DNA of 64,000 bases from an uncultured Aquabacterium sp. (lineage in GTDB: Bacteria; Pseudomonadota; Gammaproteobacteria; Burkholderiales; Burkholderiaceae_C): assembly GCF_947366995.1 (NCBI RefSeq), contig NZ_CANBCC010000005.1, forward strand, positions 1 through 64,000, in the 5' to 3' direction. The notes under the pieces are model-generated. The model worked only from the letters and a program-made list of their open reading frames with translations, searched no databases and had not been told where the DNA came from. Shown here in pieces: positions 41,875 through 51,560 of the stretch (its first letter is position 1; the number at the start of each line of letters is the position of its first letter). Both the position numbers and the translations under genes were made by a program.

Positions 41875-43329
41875 TCAGGCCGACCGGCCGTAGTTGTCCT
41901 GGAAGCGCACGATGTCGTCCTCACCGAGGTAGCTGCCAGACTGCACTTCGATGATTTCCAGCGGGATCGCGCCGGGGTTCACCAGGCGGTGCACCGTGCC
42001 CAGCGGGATGTAGGTCGATTGGTTTTCGCCCAGCAGAAGCACCTGGTCGCCGTTGGTGACCTCGGCCGTGCCGCTGACCACGATCCAGTGCTCGGCACGG
42101 TGGTGGTGCATCTGCAGGCTCAGGGAGGCCTTCGGCTTCACCATGATGCGCTTGACCTGGAAGCGCGGGCCCATGTCGATCGAGTCGTACCAGCCCCACG
42201 GGCGATGCACTCGACGGTGCAGGGTGCCTTCCGATCGGGACTGCTTCTCCAGCGTGGCGACGATCTTCTTGACGTCCTGGCTGCTGTTGCGGTCGGCCAC
42301 CAGCACGGCGTCCGGCGTTTCGACCACCACCACGTTGTCGAGGCCAACTGCCGCCACCAGCCGGCTGGTGGCGTGCACCAGCGTGTTGGTGCTGCTCTGG
42401 AACAGCGCATCGCCCTGGGCCGCGTTGCCGTTCGCATCGCGCTCGCTGACCTGCCACACGGCATCCCAGGCGCCCAGATCGGACCAGCCGGCGTCCAGCG
42501 GCACCATGCGCACCTTGAAGCCGGCCTCCGGGTGGCTCGGGCACTGCTCCATCACCGCGTAGTCCACCGACTCGGACGGCACGGCCGCGAACTCGGCCTT
42601 GCCCGGGCGCACGAACTGCGCGTCGGTGCCGCGCGCGGCAAACGACGCCTGCGTGGCCGCGAGGATGTCCGGACGGAAATGCCCCAGCGCCGCGAGCCAG
42701 CGCGAGGCCCGCATCACGAACATGCCGCTGTTCCAGAAGTAGCCGCCGTCAGCCACGTAGGCCTTGGCCTTCTCCAGGTCGGGTTTCTCGACGAAGGCGT
42801 CCACACCGCGCACCCCCACCGCGTCGGCGTCACTCGTGCGGATGTAGCCAAACCCGGTCTCGGGGCGATCCGGCGTGATGCCGAGGATCACGATGTCACC
42901 CTCGGCCGCCGCACGCACGGCGGTCTGCACGGCCTGCGTGAACGCGCGCTCGTTGGTCACGGTCTGATCGGCCGGAGTGACCACCAGGATCGGGTCGGCC
43001 CCTTCGGCCGTGGCCTGCAGCGCGGCCAGCGTCACGGCTGGCGCGGTGTTGCGCCCCACGGGTTCGAGCAGCAGAGACGATGGCTCGCCCTTCAACTCGC
43101 GCAACTGATCGAGCACGAGAAAGCGGTGCTCCTCGTTGCCGACGATGCACGGCTTGCCCACCGCGATGTCATCAGCCGCAAGCGACTGCAGGCGCAGGTG
43201 GGCCTGCTGGAACAGGCTCTGCGTGCCTTGCAGCACCAGAAACTGTTTGGGGTACAGCGCGCGCGACAGCGGCCACAGGCGGGTGCCGGAGCCACCGGCC
43301 ATGATGACGGGAAGCAGTGCGTGGGTCAT
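41875..43329 (-). CDS. manC: Mannose-1-phosphate guanylyltransferase / mannose-6-phosphate isomerase
   Basis: Bifunctional type II enzyme of 484 residues supplying GDP-mannose for exopolysaccharide. The N-terminal nucleotidyltransferase has IMAGGSGTRLWPLSR with the following KQFLVL. FVEKPDLEKAKAYV is the second conserved region. The C-terminal cupin domain has KPKASLSLQMHHHRAEHW, with metal-binding histidines for the isomerase step. It lies downstream of galE (62 nt) in a minus-strand polysaccharide group and ends at the shared terminator. Confidence 0.95.
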   Translation of the reverse strand: MTHALLPVIMAGGSGTRLWPLSRALYPKQFLVLQGTQSLFQQAHLRLQSLAADDIAVGKPCIVGNEEHRFLVLDQLRELKGEPSSLLLEPVGRNTAPAVTLAALQATAEGADPILVVTPADQTVTNERAFTQAVQTAVRAAAEGDIVILGITPDRPETGFGYIRTSDADAVGVRGVDAFVEKPDLEKAKAYVADGGYFWNSGMFVMRASRWLAALGHFRPDILAATQASFAARGTDAQFVRPGKAEFAAVPSESVDYAVMEQCPSHPEAGFKVRMVPLDAGWSDLGAWDAVWQVSERDANGNAAQGDALFQSSTNTLVHATSRLVAAVGLDNVVVVETPDAVLVADRNSSQDVKKIVATLEKQSRSEGTLHRRVHRPWGWYDSIDMGPRFQVKRIMVKPKASLSLQMHHHRAEHWIVVSGTAEVTNGDQVLLLGENQSTYIPLGTVHRLVNPGAIPLEIIEVQSGSYLGEDDIVRFQDNYGRSA

Positions 43330-43391
43330 GAGTCAGAGATGCGAGTAGGCGCCACGGCAGGTTACACGCAAGGCGCAGGAGGATGAAAGGG

Positions 43392-44429
43392 TCAGCCCTC
43401 GAAACCGAGGGGGTTGAGGGATTGCCAGCGCCATGAATCGGCGCACATGTCCGGCAGGCCACGGGTGGCACGCCACCCCATGGTTTCCAGCGCCGCACGG
43501 GGGTCGGCATAGCAGGCGTCGACGTCACCGGGGCGCCGCGGTGCGAACACCAGCGGGATCTCGCGGCCGGCGGCGTCGCCATAGGCGCGGGCCAGCTCCA
43601 GCACGCTGTAGCCCCGGCCGGTGCCGAGGTTGACGGTCAGCGAACGCTGTTGCTGCGCCAGGTATCGCAAGGCCGCAACGTGGCCCTCGGCCAGGTCGCA
43701 GACGTGAATGTAGTCGCGCACGCCCGTGCCATCCGGCGTGTCGTAGTCGTTGCCGAACACGTTCAGGTGGGCGCGCTTGCCCACCGCCACCTGGGCCACA
43801 TAGGGCATCAGGTTGTTGGGCACGCCGCGTGGGTCTTCGCCGATCAGACCACTCGGATGCGCGCCAACCGGGTTGAAGTAGCGCAGGCAGGCGATGTGCC
43901 AGCGAGGATCGCACCGCTCGAGTTCGCGCAGCAATTCCTCGCCGATCAGCTTGGTCTGTCCGTAGGGGTTGGTGGCACGCAGCGGCGCGTCTTCGGTGAT
44001 GGGCAGCGACTCGGGCTTGCCATACACCGTGGCCGACGAACTGAACACGAGATCGTGTACGTCATGGCGCTTCATCGCCTGGCACACCGACAGCAGGCCG
44101 CCGATGTTGTTCTCGAAATAGTCGAGCGGCTTTTCGGTGGACTCACCCACGGCTTTCAGCGCCGCAAAGTGGACCACCGCGGAGATGCCGCCGAACCGGG
44201 CCTGCCCCAATTCAAAACACCGGTCGAGCACGGCTGCGTCGCGCACGTCGCCTTCCACGAAGGCTGGCTCTCTGCCGGACAGTTGCTGCAGCCGCGGCAG
44301 CACCCGCGCCGAGCTGTTCACCAGGCTGTCGACGCCGATGACGTCAAATCCGGCTTCCTGGAGCGCCAGCCAGGTATGAGATGCGATGTAGCCGGTCGCA
44401 CCGGTCAACAGAACAGCGGGCATGGGCAT
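43392..44429 (-). CDS. galE: UDP-glucose 4-epimerase
   Basis: Short-chain dehydrogenase-fold epimerase of 345 residues interconverting UDP-glucose and UDP-galactose with bound NAD. The nucleotide loop is TGATGYIASHT, where many GalE have GGAGYIGSHT, so the third glycine is Ala. The catalytic Ser lies in FSSSATVYG, and Tyr and Lys in NPYGQTKLIGEE. The ATG at 44429 overlaps the stop of the epsL gene by one base (TGATG), so translation is coupled. It supplies sugars to the same exopolysaccharide as manC. Confidence 0.94.
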   Translation of the reverse strand: MPMPAVLLTGATGYIASHTWLALQEAGFDVIGVDSLVNSSARVLPRLQQLSGREPAFVEGDVRDAAVLDRCFELGQARFGGISAVVHFAALKAVGESTEKPLDYFENNIGGLLSVCQAMKRHDVHDLVFSSSATVYGKPESLPITEDAPLRATNPYGQTKLIGEELLRELERCDPRWHIACLRYFNPVGAHPSGLIGEDPRGVPNNLMPYVAQVAVGKRAHLNVFGNDYDTPDGTGVRDYIHVCDLAEGHVAALRYLAQQQRSLTVNLGTGRGYSVLELARAYGDAAGREIPLVFAPRRPGDVDACYADPRAALETMGWRATRGLPDMCADSWRWQSLNPLGFEG

Positions 44430-45676
44430 CAATCGAGGGTGAAGGTGGCGGTGCAGCCGTACGCGTGACCGCTGAAGGCCCGACGAAAGAAGTCCGCGGT
44501 CTGGTCATAGCGCGACACGTTGCAACCAAGCTTCAGCGACCGCATGGCGGCGTAATCACCTGCCAGCGACAGTTCCGAGAAATGGCTGCTGCGCTGCGTG
44601 CTGCCCGCGTCCACCACCGCACCGTTGTCGAAACGCGAGGTTGCCGCACGGTTGACGTCGTACTTGGCGTACGAGTAGGCGGCCGTCAGCCCGATCTTGG
44701 CGGTCGGCTGGTAGCGCGCCGACATGTTCACCCCGGTCGTGATCGTGTTGTAGTCGAAGTTGGCGTCGAACCCGGAACCGAGGAACGACTGTCGCTGCGT
44801 GTAACGGTCACTGCCCGTCGAGCGCGACAGGCCCACGCGGTAGACGATGAGCCCCCGCGGCGTGAACTCCCAGTTCAGCGAGCCCACCCAGCTGTTGAGC
44901 TTCCGGCCGGTGATCGAGTAGCGGCTGTCACGGCGACTCAGCACTGCATCCAGGCTGCTCTGTCCCGTGGCCTGCCACCCCACCTGGAAGTCGATGTTGT
45001 TGTCGCGGACCTGCTCGTTGTTGCGATACGGATAGTCGGTTTCAACGCGCCGCAGACCTACCCCCCACTGGAGCGTGTCCGTCACGTTGTAGAGCACGCG
45101 GGCGGCCCTGGCCTGTTGATCAAGGTTGAGCGTCCGGTAGGCAGGCTCCGAGAAGGTCTGCTTGTTGTTCTCGACCGAGCCCACCAGGCTGAACCGGCCG
45201 CCCAAACCGTACTGCAATGAGGCCGAAGTGCCCGACAGCGTGCGGATGTTGCGCACCACACGCAGCTCGCCGTTGTTGTTGTTCTGGATCGGGTTGAGGC
45301 CCTGGTTGTACTGCCCGCCCAGAGACAACTTGAAATTGCGCCCGAACTCTGATGTGAACTGCCCGTCCAGCCGCTTGGTGTCATTGCGGAGGTACTCGAA
45401 GTTGCGATAGCGCTGCGCCCCCAGCGTGCCGGCGAGCCGGTAGGTCTGACGACCATAGCTCTTGCTGAACCCCCCGCCGACGGACGTCGTGCTCACGGTT
45501 TCGGACGCCTCGGCCGCATTCCGGGAGAAGTTCGAATCCTGCCGCACCGACTGGCTCAGTGTCAGAAACAGCGGCAGATCTTCGTCATTGGCGTGCGCGC
45601 CAGACGCACCCAGTGCCACAGCCGCCATCACGACGCTGCGGGCCAGGGGAAAAGCGTGCCGGTACCTCTGGGTCAT
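44429..45676 (-). CDS. epsL: EpsL-type outer-membrane polysaccharide protein (XrtB/PEP-CTERM associated)
   Basis: Predicted outer-membrane beta-barrel of 415 residues with a Sec signal peptide (RSVVMAAVALGASGAHA, cut at about 33). The remainder alternates short amphipathic strands with charged turns and ends in TATFTLD, close to the terminal beta-strand pattern. The look is that of EpsL of methanolan-type, exosortase-B-linked polysaccharide clusters. It probably exports or organises the polymer. galE is coupled by overlap and the priming transferase precedes it by 29 nt. Exosortase B itself is not in the window. Confidence 0.75.
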   Translation of the reverse strand: MTQRYRHAFPLARSVVMAAVALGASGAHANDEDLPLFLTLSQSVRQDSNFSRNAAEASETVSTTSVGGGFSKSYGRQTYRLAGTLGAQRYRNFEYLRNDTKRLDGQFTSEFGRNFKLSLGGQYNQGLNPIQNNNNGELRVVRNIRTLSGTSASLQYGLGGRFSLVGSVENNKQTFSEPAYRTLNLDQQARAARVLYNVTDTLQWGVGLRRVETDYPYRNNEQVRDNNIDFQVGWQATGQSSLDAVLSRRDSRYSITGRKLNSWVGSLNWEFTPRGLIVYRVGLSRSTGSDRYTQRQSFLGSGFDANFDYNTITTGVNMSARYQPTAKIGLTAAYSYAKYDVNRAATSRFDNGAVVDAGSTQRSSHFSELSLAGDYAAMRSLKLGCNVSRYDQTADFFRRAFSGHAYGCTATFTLD

Positions 45677-45705
45677 GGTCACCTCGGTGTTCAGTTGAAT
45701 TCGGC

Positions 45706-47100
45706 TCAGTAGGCGTTGCGGTCGAACACCATCACGCGAACCGTGCGGATGATGATCTGCAGGTCGAGCGCCAGCGACCAGTTGCGCAGGTACTCGAGGT
45801 CGTACTCGACCCGCGCCTGCATCTTGTCGATCGTTTCGGTTTCGCCGCGCAGCCCGTGCACCTGGGCCCAGCCCGTGATGCCCGGCTTGACCTTGTGCCG
45901 GACCATGTAGGCCTTGATCAGGCGACGGTATTCCTCGTTGTGCGCGACCGCGTGCGGGCGGGGGCCCACGATGCTCATGCGCCCTTGCAGCACGTTGATG
46001 AACTGCGGCAGTTCGTCCAGCGAGGTCTTGCGGATGAAGGCGCCGAACGGCGTGATGCGTGGGTCGCCCTTGGTTGCCTGCTTCACCACCGGACCGTTGT
46101 CCTGGGTGCGCATCGAGCGGAATTTGTAGACGATGATTTCCTCGCCGTCCAGCCCGTTGCGACGCTGCTTGAAGATGATCGGGCCCGGCGAACTCATCTT
46201 GACCCCGATCGCGAGCGCCAGCAGGATCGGCGAGATCAGCACGAGGATGATGCCGGCCAGGACGATGTCGGACACCCGCTTGACCAGTTCGTTGGTGCCC
46301 GTAAAGGGGGTCTCGCAAATGCCGACCACCGGGACCCCATTCATGTCCTGCAGGCGCCCCTGGATGATGCTGATGCCGAACACGTCGGGAACGAAGTACA
46401 GCGAGGCGGTGGTGCCCTGCACGGCCTCCAGCAGTTCCACGATGCGGGGCTGCGAGCCGAGCGGCAATGTGATGTAGACCTCGTGAATGCCGTGCGCGTA
46501 GACGTAGTTGGCCACGTCGCGCAGGCCGCCGAGCCGCATGCTGACGGCCTCGGTCAGCACGCGCGAATCGGTGCGGTCGTCGAAGTAGCCGACGAACTCG
46601 GTGGCCTGATCGGGGTGCCCCTGCAGCGCCCGCGCCACCTTGCCGCCGAGCGGGCCCGCACCCACGACAATGGCACGCCGCCGCGCATGCGGCTGGGCTG
46701 ACCGGTGCTTGATCACCGCCTTGCCCAGCAACACCGCCAGCCACTGCAGCACCGGGGTCAGCACGGCCCAGACCAGCATCACCCGGAAGTCGAAGAACAT
46801 CAGGCTGTTGGTGGCGTAACCGCACAGCCAAAGGATGGCGAGCATCGACACCCACGAGCCGAGGATGTCGATGGCCGCTTCCAGACGCGAATCGACAAAT
46901 CGGTTACGCCCCGGGAACGTCAGCGCGAACACCAGGAGACACAAGGCCATGGCAGCCCGCTGCACGGGCTCGCCGTACCACGCCATGGTGGCCAGCAGCG
47001 ACGCCACCGTGATGGAGGGCTCGAGGAAGGCCGCCACGAACGAGGTGACCGACTGCGGCGCGTTGAAGAACGTACGGTTGTAGTTGCGGTTGTTAAACAT
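45706..47100 (-). CDS. Undecaprenyl-phosphate glucose phosphotransferase (WcaJ/EpsB-like)
   Basis: Polyisoprenyl-phosphate hexose-1-phosphate transferase of 464 residues that starts the lipid-linked repeat unit. Four N-terminal membrane helices lie at about 18-130. A Rossmann-like segment with IVVGAGPLGGKVARAL follows. A fifth hydrophobic segment (IVLAGIILVLISPILL) leads into the catalytic sugar-transferase domain with RNGLDGEEIIVYKFRSM, KTSLDELPQFINVL and GPRPHA. The start ATG 47100 is the first in frame with the membrane region. It heads the minus-strand group with epsL, galE and manC. Confidence 0.92.
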   Translation of the reverse strand: MFNNRNYNRTFFNAPQSVTSFVAAFLEPSITVASLLATMAWYGEPVQRAAMALCLLVFALTFPGRNRFVDSRLEAAIDILGSWVSMLAILWLCGYATNSLMFFDFRVMLVWAVLTPVLQWLAVLLGKAVIKHRSAQPHARRRAIVVGAGPLGGKVARALQGHPDQATEFVGYFDDRTDSRVLTEAVSMRLGGLRDVANYVYAHGIHEVYITLPLGSQPRIVELLEAVQGTTASLYFVPDVFGISIIQGRLQDMNGVPVVGICETPFTGTNELVKRVSDIVLAGIILVLISPILLALAIGVKMSSPGPIIFKQRRNGLDGEEIIVYKFRSMRTQDNGPVVKQATKGDPRITPFGAFIRKTSLDELPQFINVLQGRMSIVGPRPHAVAHNEEYRRLIKAYMVRHKVKPGITGWAQVHGLRGETETIDKMQARVEYDLEYLRNWSLALDLQIIIRTVRVMVFDRNAY

Positions 47101-47276
47101 GTACGCCGGGGACTTTCCCAGGGTCGACAGGATGAAACGGAGCCGGCGGGAGGGCACCGGATCGCGTGCGCCAACGGGCGGACCCGGGTTCAGATCATTG
47201 TGGCGCAAAACCCCTGAGGCGCCGGGTGCGACCACCCTACATGGGGGCGAGTTCCGCCGGAATGTCGGCCCCCCCC

Positions 47277-47282
47277 TACAAT
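47277..47282 (+). promoter_or_regulatory. -10-like element next to the ubiJ start
   Basis: TACAAT lies 7 nt before the ubiJ ATG, inside a small C5/G5 stem (47272-47276 with 47284-47288). No Shine-Dalgarno sequence is possible in the space left. A sigma70 promoter here would place the start of transcription at or within a base or two of the ATG. No good -35 is seen. Confidence 0.45.
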
Positions 47283-47289
47283 CGGGGGC

Positions 47290-47832
47290 ATGACTGCTTC
47301 CCCGCTCTCGTGGATCGGACCGCTGGCCCTGCCGCGCCTGGTCCTGCTGCTCAATCACATCGTGTCCAGCGAACCGCAAGCGGTGAGCCGCCTGCAGCCA
47401 CACGCCGGGCGCACGATCGAGATTCGCTGGCGCAGCGCGGTGACAGATGCGGCCCTGCCCGGGCTGTTGAGCCGCATCGCACCGGCCGCCGACAGCTGGT
47501 TGCCGCCACCCGTGCGGCTGCAGATCACCCCCGCCGGCCTGTTCGATGCCGATGCCCCAGCCGACGTGACGGCCGGCTTGCTGATGACGGTGGCCCTCCC
47601 GGATCCCCTGACACTGGCCCGCAAGGCCCTGCGCGGTGAACGGCCCGACGTGGCGATCGAGGGCGACGCCGCGCTCGCCGAAGTCGCCTCCTGGCTGATG
47701 AACAATCTGCGCTGGGACGTCCAGGATGACGTGGCCCGCTGGATGGGCACGGCCCCCGCAGAAATGCTGCGCATGCTGGGCGGCGCCGTGAGACAGGCGC
47801 TGCAGCGCTGGCGTCCTGGCATGCCACGCTGA
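47290..47832 (+). CDS. ubiJ: Ubiquinone biosynthesis accessory factor UbiJ (SCP2 domain)
   Basis: A 180-residue protein of the UbiJ/YigP type, a lipid-binding SCP2-domain factor that helps assemble the ubiquinone biosynthesis complex. The protein begins with a hydrophobic segment ([14 protein letters not shown]) and contains the SCP2-like [20 protein letters not shown]. It ends with a helical [20 protein letters not shown] region. The call depends largely on the adjacent ubiB, 8 nt after its stop, the normal order. A -10-like element lies 7 nt before the start. Confidence 0.85.
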   Translation: MTASPLSWIGPLALPRLVLLLNHIVSSEPQAVSRLQPHAGRTIEIRWRSAVTDAALPGLLSRIAPAADSWLPPPVRLQITPAGLFDADAPADVTAGLLMTVALPDPLTLARKALRGERPDVAIEGDAALAEVASWLMNNLRWDVQDDVARWMGTAPAEMLRMLGGAVRQALQRWRPGMPR

Positions 47833-47840
47833 CGGTTCCG

Positions 47841-49403
47841 ATGCGTGCCCTGTTTCGCCCGGTCTTCATTGGCCTGATCGTCCTGCGCTACGGCCTGGAC
47901 GGCCTGATGCTCGACAGCCTGCGCCGCCCGGGCCTGTCGCTGCTGGGCCGGGTGCTGGCCACCGGCCGTCGACTGAATGACCCGCGCGGTCAGCGCCTGC
48001 GCGAAGCACTGGAACGCCTTGGCCCCATCTTCGTGAAGTTCGGGCAGATGCTGTCCACGCGACGCGACCTGATTCCCGCCGATGTCGCCGACGAACTGGC
48101 GCGCCTGCAGGACCGCGTCCCGCCCTTCCCTGGCGAAGAGTCGGTCCTGCTGATCGAGAAGGCCTTGGGACGCTCCATCGCCACCGTCTTCCGCGACTTC
48201 GAGGTGCAGCCCGTGGCGAGCGCCTCGATCGCGCAGGTGCACTTCGGCGTGCTGCACGATGGCCGCGAGGTCGCGGTCAAGGTGCTGCGCCCGGGCATGC
48301 TGGCCGTGATCGACGACGACCTGGCCCTGATGCGAACCCTGGCCGGCTGGGTCGAGAAGCTCTGGGCCGATGGCAAGCGCCTCAAGCCCCGCGAGGTGGT
48401 GGCCGAGTTCGACAAGTACCTGCACGACGAGCTGGACCTGGTGCGCGAGGCGGCCAACGCGGCCCAGCTGCGCCGCAACATGCAGGGCCTCGACCTGGTG
48501 CTCGTGCCCGAGATGATCTGGGACCTGTGCACCCCCACTGTCATGGTGATGGAGCGCATGAAGGGTGTGCCCATCAGCCAGATGGCACGGCTGCGCGAGG
48601 CCGGCGTCGACATCAAGAAGCTCGCCCGCGACGGCGTGACCATTTTCTTCACCCAGGTGTTCCGCGACGGCTTCTTCCACGCCGACATGCACCCGGGCAA
48701 CATCCAGGTGAGCCTGGCACCCGAAACCTTCGGGCGCTACATCGCCCTGGACTTCGGCATCATCGGCACGCTCACCGAGGTCGACAAGGACTACCTCGCA
48801 CAGAACTTCATTGCCTTCTTCCACCGCGACTACAAGCGCGTGGCCGAATTGCACATCGAGAGTGGCTGGGTACCGGCCGCCACGCGGGTGGACGAACTCG
48901 AAGGCGCCGTGCGCACCGTGTGCGAGCCGTACTTCGACCGGCCGCTCAAGGAGATCTCGCTGGGCCAGGTGCTGATGCGCCTGTTCCAGATCTCGCGGCG
49001 GTTCAACGTCGAGATCCAGCCGCAACTGGTGCTGCTGCAGAAGACCCTGCTCAACGTCGAGGGCCTGGGGCGCGACCTGGACCCGGACCTCGACCTGTGG
49101 AGCACGGCAAAGCCGTTCCTGGAACGCTGGATGCACGAGCAGGTGGGCTGGCGAGGCCTGCTGCACCGCCTCAAGCGCGAGGCGCCCCGCTACGCCAAGC
49201 TGCTGCCCGAGCTGCCCCGGCTGGTTCACCATAACCTCGAGCGGGGCGACACCGCCTTGCGTCGCGACCTGATGGCCATCCTGATCGAACAGCGTCGCAC
49301 CAACCGCATCCTGTCAGCCGTGCTGTGGATCGGGCTGGGCTTCGTGATGGGCCTGCTGGTGGCCCGCCTCTTGCTGCAACTGCACGGGACCGGCGCCCTG
49401 TAA
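47841..49403 (+). CDS. ubiB: Ubiquinone biosynthesis regulatory protein kinase UbiB
   Basis: ABC1/ADCK/UbiB-family atypical kinase or ATPase of 520 residues needed for ubiquinone synthesis. The family-defining KxGQ motif is [16 protein letters not shown] (about 61-76). ASIAQVHFG is the Ala-rich loop, and FHADMHPGN and DFGIIG correspond to kinase catalytic and metal motifs. A C-terminal membrane segment ([20 protein letters not shown]) anchors it. It follows ubiJ after 8 nt. Confidence 0.96.
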   Translation: MRALFRPVFIGLIVLRYGLDGLMLDSLRRPGLSLLGRVLATGRRLNDPRGQRLREALERLGPIFVKFGQMLSTRRDLIPADVADELARLQDRVPPFPGEESVLLIEKALGRSIATVFRDFEVQPVASASIAQVHFGVLHDGREVAVKVLRPGMLAVIDDDLALMRTLAGWVEKLWADGKRLKPREVVAEFDKYLHDELDLVREAANAAQLRRNMQGLDLVLVPEMIWDLCTPTVMVMERMKGVPISQMARLREAGVDIKKLARDGVTIFFTQVFRDGFFHADMHPGNIQVSLAPETFGRYIALDFGIIGTLTEVDKDYLAQNFIAFFHRDYKRVAELHIESGWVPAATRVDELEGAVRTVCEPYFDRPLKEISLGQVLMRLFQISRRFNVEIQPQLVLLQKTLLNVEGLGRDLDPDLDLWSTAKPFLERWMHEQVGWRGLLHRLKREAPRYAKLLPELPRLVHHNLERGDTALRRDLMAILIEQRRTNRILSAVLWIGLGFVMGLLVARLLLQLHGTGAL

Positions 49404-49532
49404 GGCACAGGTTCTCCCCCCGCTCGCCGCGCCAGGCACCCTCGCGGGCACTACACTCCGCCCCCGGATCTCCACACGGCCTTACGGCCGCCCCTTGTTC
49501 TTCGGCCTGTCAGTTGAAAGGTTCTGCCGAAC

Positions 49533-50981
49533 ATGAACACGACCTTGCTCGCCTTCGTCGTCCTCTACCTCGTGGGGACGATGGCCATCGGGATGTACGC
49601 GGGCACACGCGTCAAGAACGCCACCGACTTTGCGGTGGCCGGCCACAGCCTGCCGTTGGCCATGGTGATCACCACCACCTTCGCCACCTGGTTCGGCGCC
49701 GAAACGGTGATGGGCATCCCAGCGAAGTTCGTGGAGGGCGGCCTCAATGCGGTGATCGAAGACCCGTTCGGAGCCTCGATGTGTCTGGTGCTGGTGGGGG
49801 CGTTCTTCGCCACGCGCCTGTACAGGATGAACCTGATGACGATCGGCGATTTTTACCGTGACCGCTACGGTCCCGGGGTCGAGATCTTCTGCTCCATCGC
49901 CATCATCCTCAGCTACCTCGGCTGGGTGGCCGCCCAGATCACGGCGCTCGGCCTCGTTTTCTCGGTGCTGTCCGGCGGTGCCATTGCCACATCGACTGGC
50001 ATGGTGATCGGCACCGCCCTGGTGCTGGCCTATGTGCTGGTGGGCGGCATGCTGGCCGTGGCGTGGACCGACTTCGTGCAGATGATCGTGCTGGTGGTGG
50101 GCCTCTCGCTGATCGCCTACATGGCGGCCGACCAGGCTGGTGGCGCGGGTCAGGTGCTGGCTCTGGCCGAGGCGCGCGACTGGTTCCGCATCCTGCCCGA
50201 GGCCACGCCGCATGGCTGGGTGTGGTTCATTGCGGCTGCGATCACGATGATGTTCGGCTCCATTCCGCAGCAGGACGTGTTCCAGCGCGTGATGTCGGCC
50301 AAGGACGGCGCCACTGCGCGCAAGGGCGCCATCATCGGCGGCCTGGGCTACCTGGCCTTCGCCTTCGTGCCGATGTTCATCGTGGCGTCCGCCCTGATCG
50401 TCATGCCGACCGAGACCCAGGCGCTGCTCGCACACGACCCGCAACAGGTCCTGCCCACGCTGATCCTGACCAAGATGCCGCTGGTCGCGCAGATTTTCTT
50501 CTTTGGCGCCCTGGTGTCGGCGATCAAATCGACTTCGTCGGCCACGCTGCTGGCGCCATCCACCAGCTTCGTGGAAAACATCCTGAAGCACCTGCGCCCC
50601 GGCATGAGCGACCGCCAGGTGCTGCTTGCCATGCGGATCACGCTGTTCGTCTTCACGGCACTGGTGCTCACCTACGCCATCGTGATGCAGGGCACAGCCA
50701 TCTACGATCTGGTGTCGGCCGCCTATCAGATCCCGCTGGTGGGGGCCTTCATTCCGCTGACCTTCGGGCTGTACTGGCAACGCGCCACCACGCAGGGCGC
50801 CTTCCTGTCGATCACCCTGGGCATCGGCACGCTTGCGTTGTTCACGCTGCACAGCGGCCTGGGAGAAGCTTTCCCGGGCCAGCTGGCCGGCCTGGGAATG
50901 GCCTTGCTCGGCATGCTGCTGGGCTCGCTGGGGCCACAACTGCTCGCCAACAAGCGCCCCCGCCCGGTGGAGGCAAGCTGA
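49533..50981 (+). CDS. Sodium:solute symporter (SSS) family protein
   Basis: Inner-membrane cotransporter of 482 residues with about 13 hydrophobic helices. The family shows in the opening NATDFAVAGHSLPL, FATWFGAETVMGIPAKFVEGG, and the central FGSIPQQDVFQRVMSAKD. The segment SAIKSTSSATLLAPSTS is the sodium-site helix 8 pattern. Substrates in this family range from proline to acetate and are not predictable here. It has a 129-nt upstream gap from ubiB and no obvious operon partner. Confidence 0.9.
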   Translation: MNTTLLAFVVLYLVGTMAIGMYAGTRVKNATDFAVAGHSLPLAMVITTTFATWFGAETVMGIPAKFVEGGLNAVIEDPFGASMCLVLVGAFFATRLYRMNLMTIGDFYRDRYGPGVEIFCSIAIILSYLGWVAAQITALGLVFSVLSGGAIATSTGMVIGTALVLAYVLVGGMLAVAWTDFVQMIVLVVGLSLIAYMAADQAGGAGQVLALAEARDWFRILPEATPHGWVWFIAAAITMMFGSIPQQDVFQRVMSAKDGATARKGAIIGGLGYLAFAFVPMFIVASALIVMPTETQALLAHDPQQVLPTLILTKMPLVAQIFFFGALVSAIKSTSSATLLAPSTSFVENILKHLRPGMSDRQVLLAMRITLFVFTALVLTYAIVMQGTAIYDLVSAAYQIPLVGAFIPLTFGLYWQRATTQGAFLSITLGIGTLALFTLHSGLGEAFPGQLAGLGMALLGMLLGSLGPQLLANKRPRPVEAS

Positions 50982-51081
50982 ACCCCGCGTCCGATTTCGC
51001 GGGGCGCCCTGCCCCTTGAAAGCGGTGCACGATGACCCCATTTAAAATGGTGTTTTCACGGGTTAGCCCGAGGTAGTCAAG

Positions 51082-51417
51082 ATGCCCATTTACGCCTATC
51101 GCTGCGAGTCCTGTGGCCACGCCAAGGACGTTCTGCAAAAAATCTCCGACCCGGTCTTGAGCACCTGTCCGGCCTGCGGGGCCGAGACGTTCAAGAAGCA
51201 GCTGACCGCAGCCGGCTTCCAGCTCAAGTGGTCCGGCTGGTACGTGACCGACTTCCGCGGCGGCTCCGGTGGGACCAGCGCCCCGGCCACGGCGGGCGGC
51301 GCTGCGACCGCGGCTGCAGCGCCCGCTGCTGCAGCGGCTTCTAGCGACAGCGGCAGCAGCAGCGGGGGCGACACGCCGGCCGCAGGCGGCTGCGGCAGCG
51401 CCTGCGCCTGCCATTGA
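51082..51417 (+). CDS. FmdB-family zinc ribbon protein with Cys-rich tail
   Basis: A 111-residue protein. The N-terminal zinc ribbon has PIYAYRCESCGHAKDV and CPACG, two CXXC pairs typical of FmdB-like regulators. The middle is a low-complexity stretch of Ala, Ser and Gly (about 66-95). The tail GGCGSACACH adds three Cys and one His, a second possible metal site. Its role is unknown; many Burkholderiales carry it just before a DUF502 gene and aspS, as here. A GAGG site precedes the ATG. Confidence 0.9.
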   Translation: MPIYAYRCESCGHAKDVLQKISDPVLSTCPACGAETFKKQLTAAGFQLKWSGWYVTDFRGGSGGTSAPATAGGAATAAAAPAAAAASSDSGSSSGGDTPAAGGCGSACACH

Positions 51418-51560
51418 TCTGTCCTTGAAGGCGCTTCCGGGCATCTCGCTCGGGGCGCCCGCCGGGCAGCAAGCCCTGCTCGGGCCGTCCAGCGGGCGGC
51501 CCGCGGCCGTTTGTCGGGCATGATGCGCAGGCCCGTTTTCCACCCTCATCCGTTCCACAC

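Noticed and set aside
45677-46855. N-terminal extension of the EpsL reading frame to 46855
   Set aside because: It overlaps the priming transferase gene, has no motif, and would hide the signal peptide that begins at 45676.
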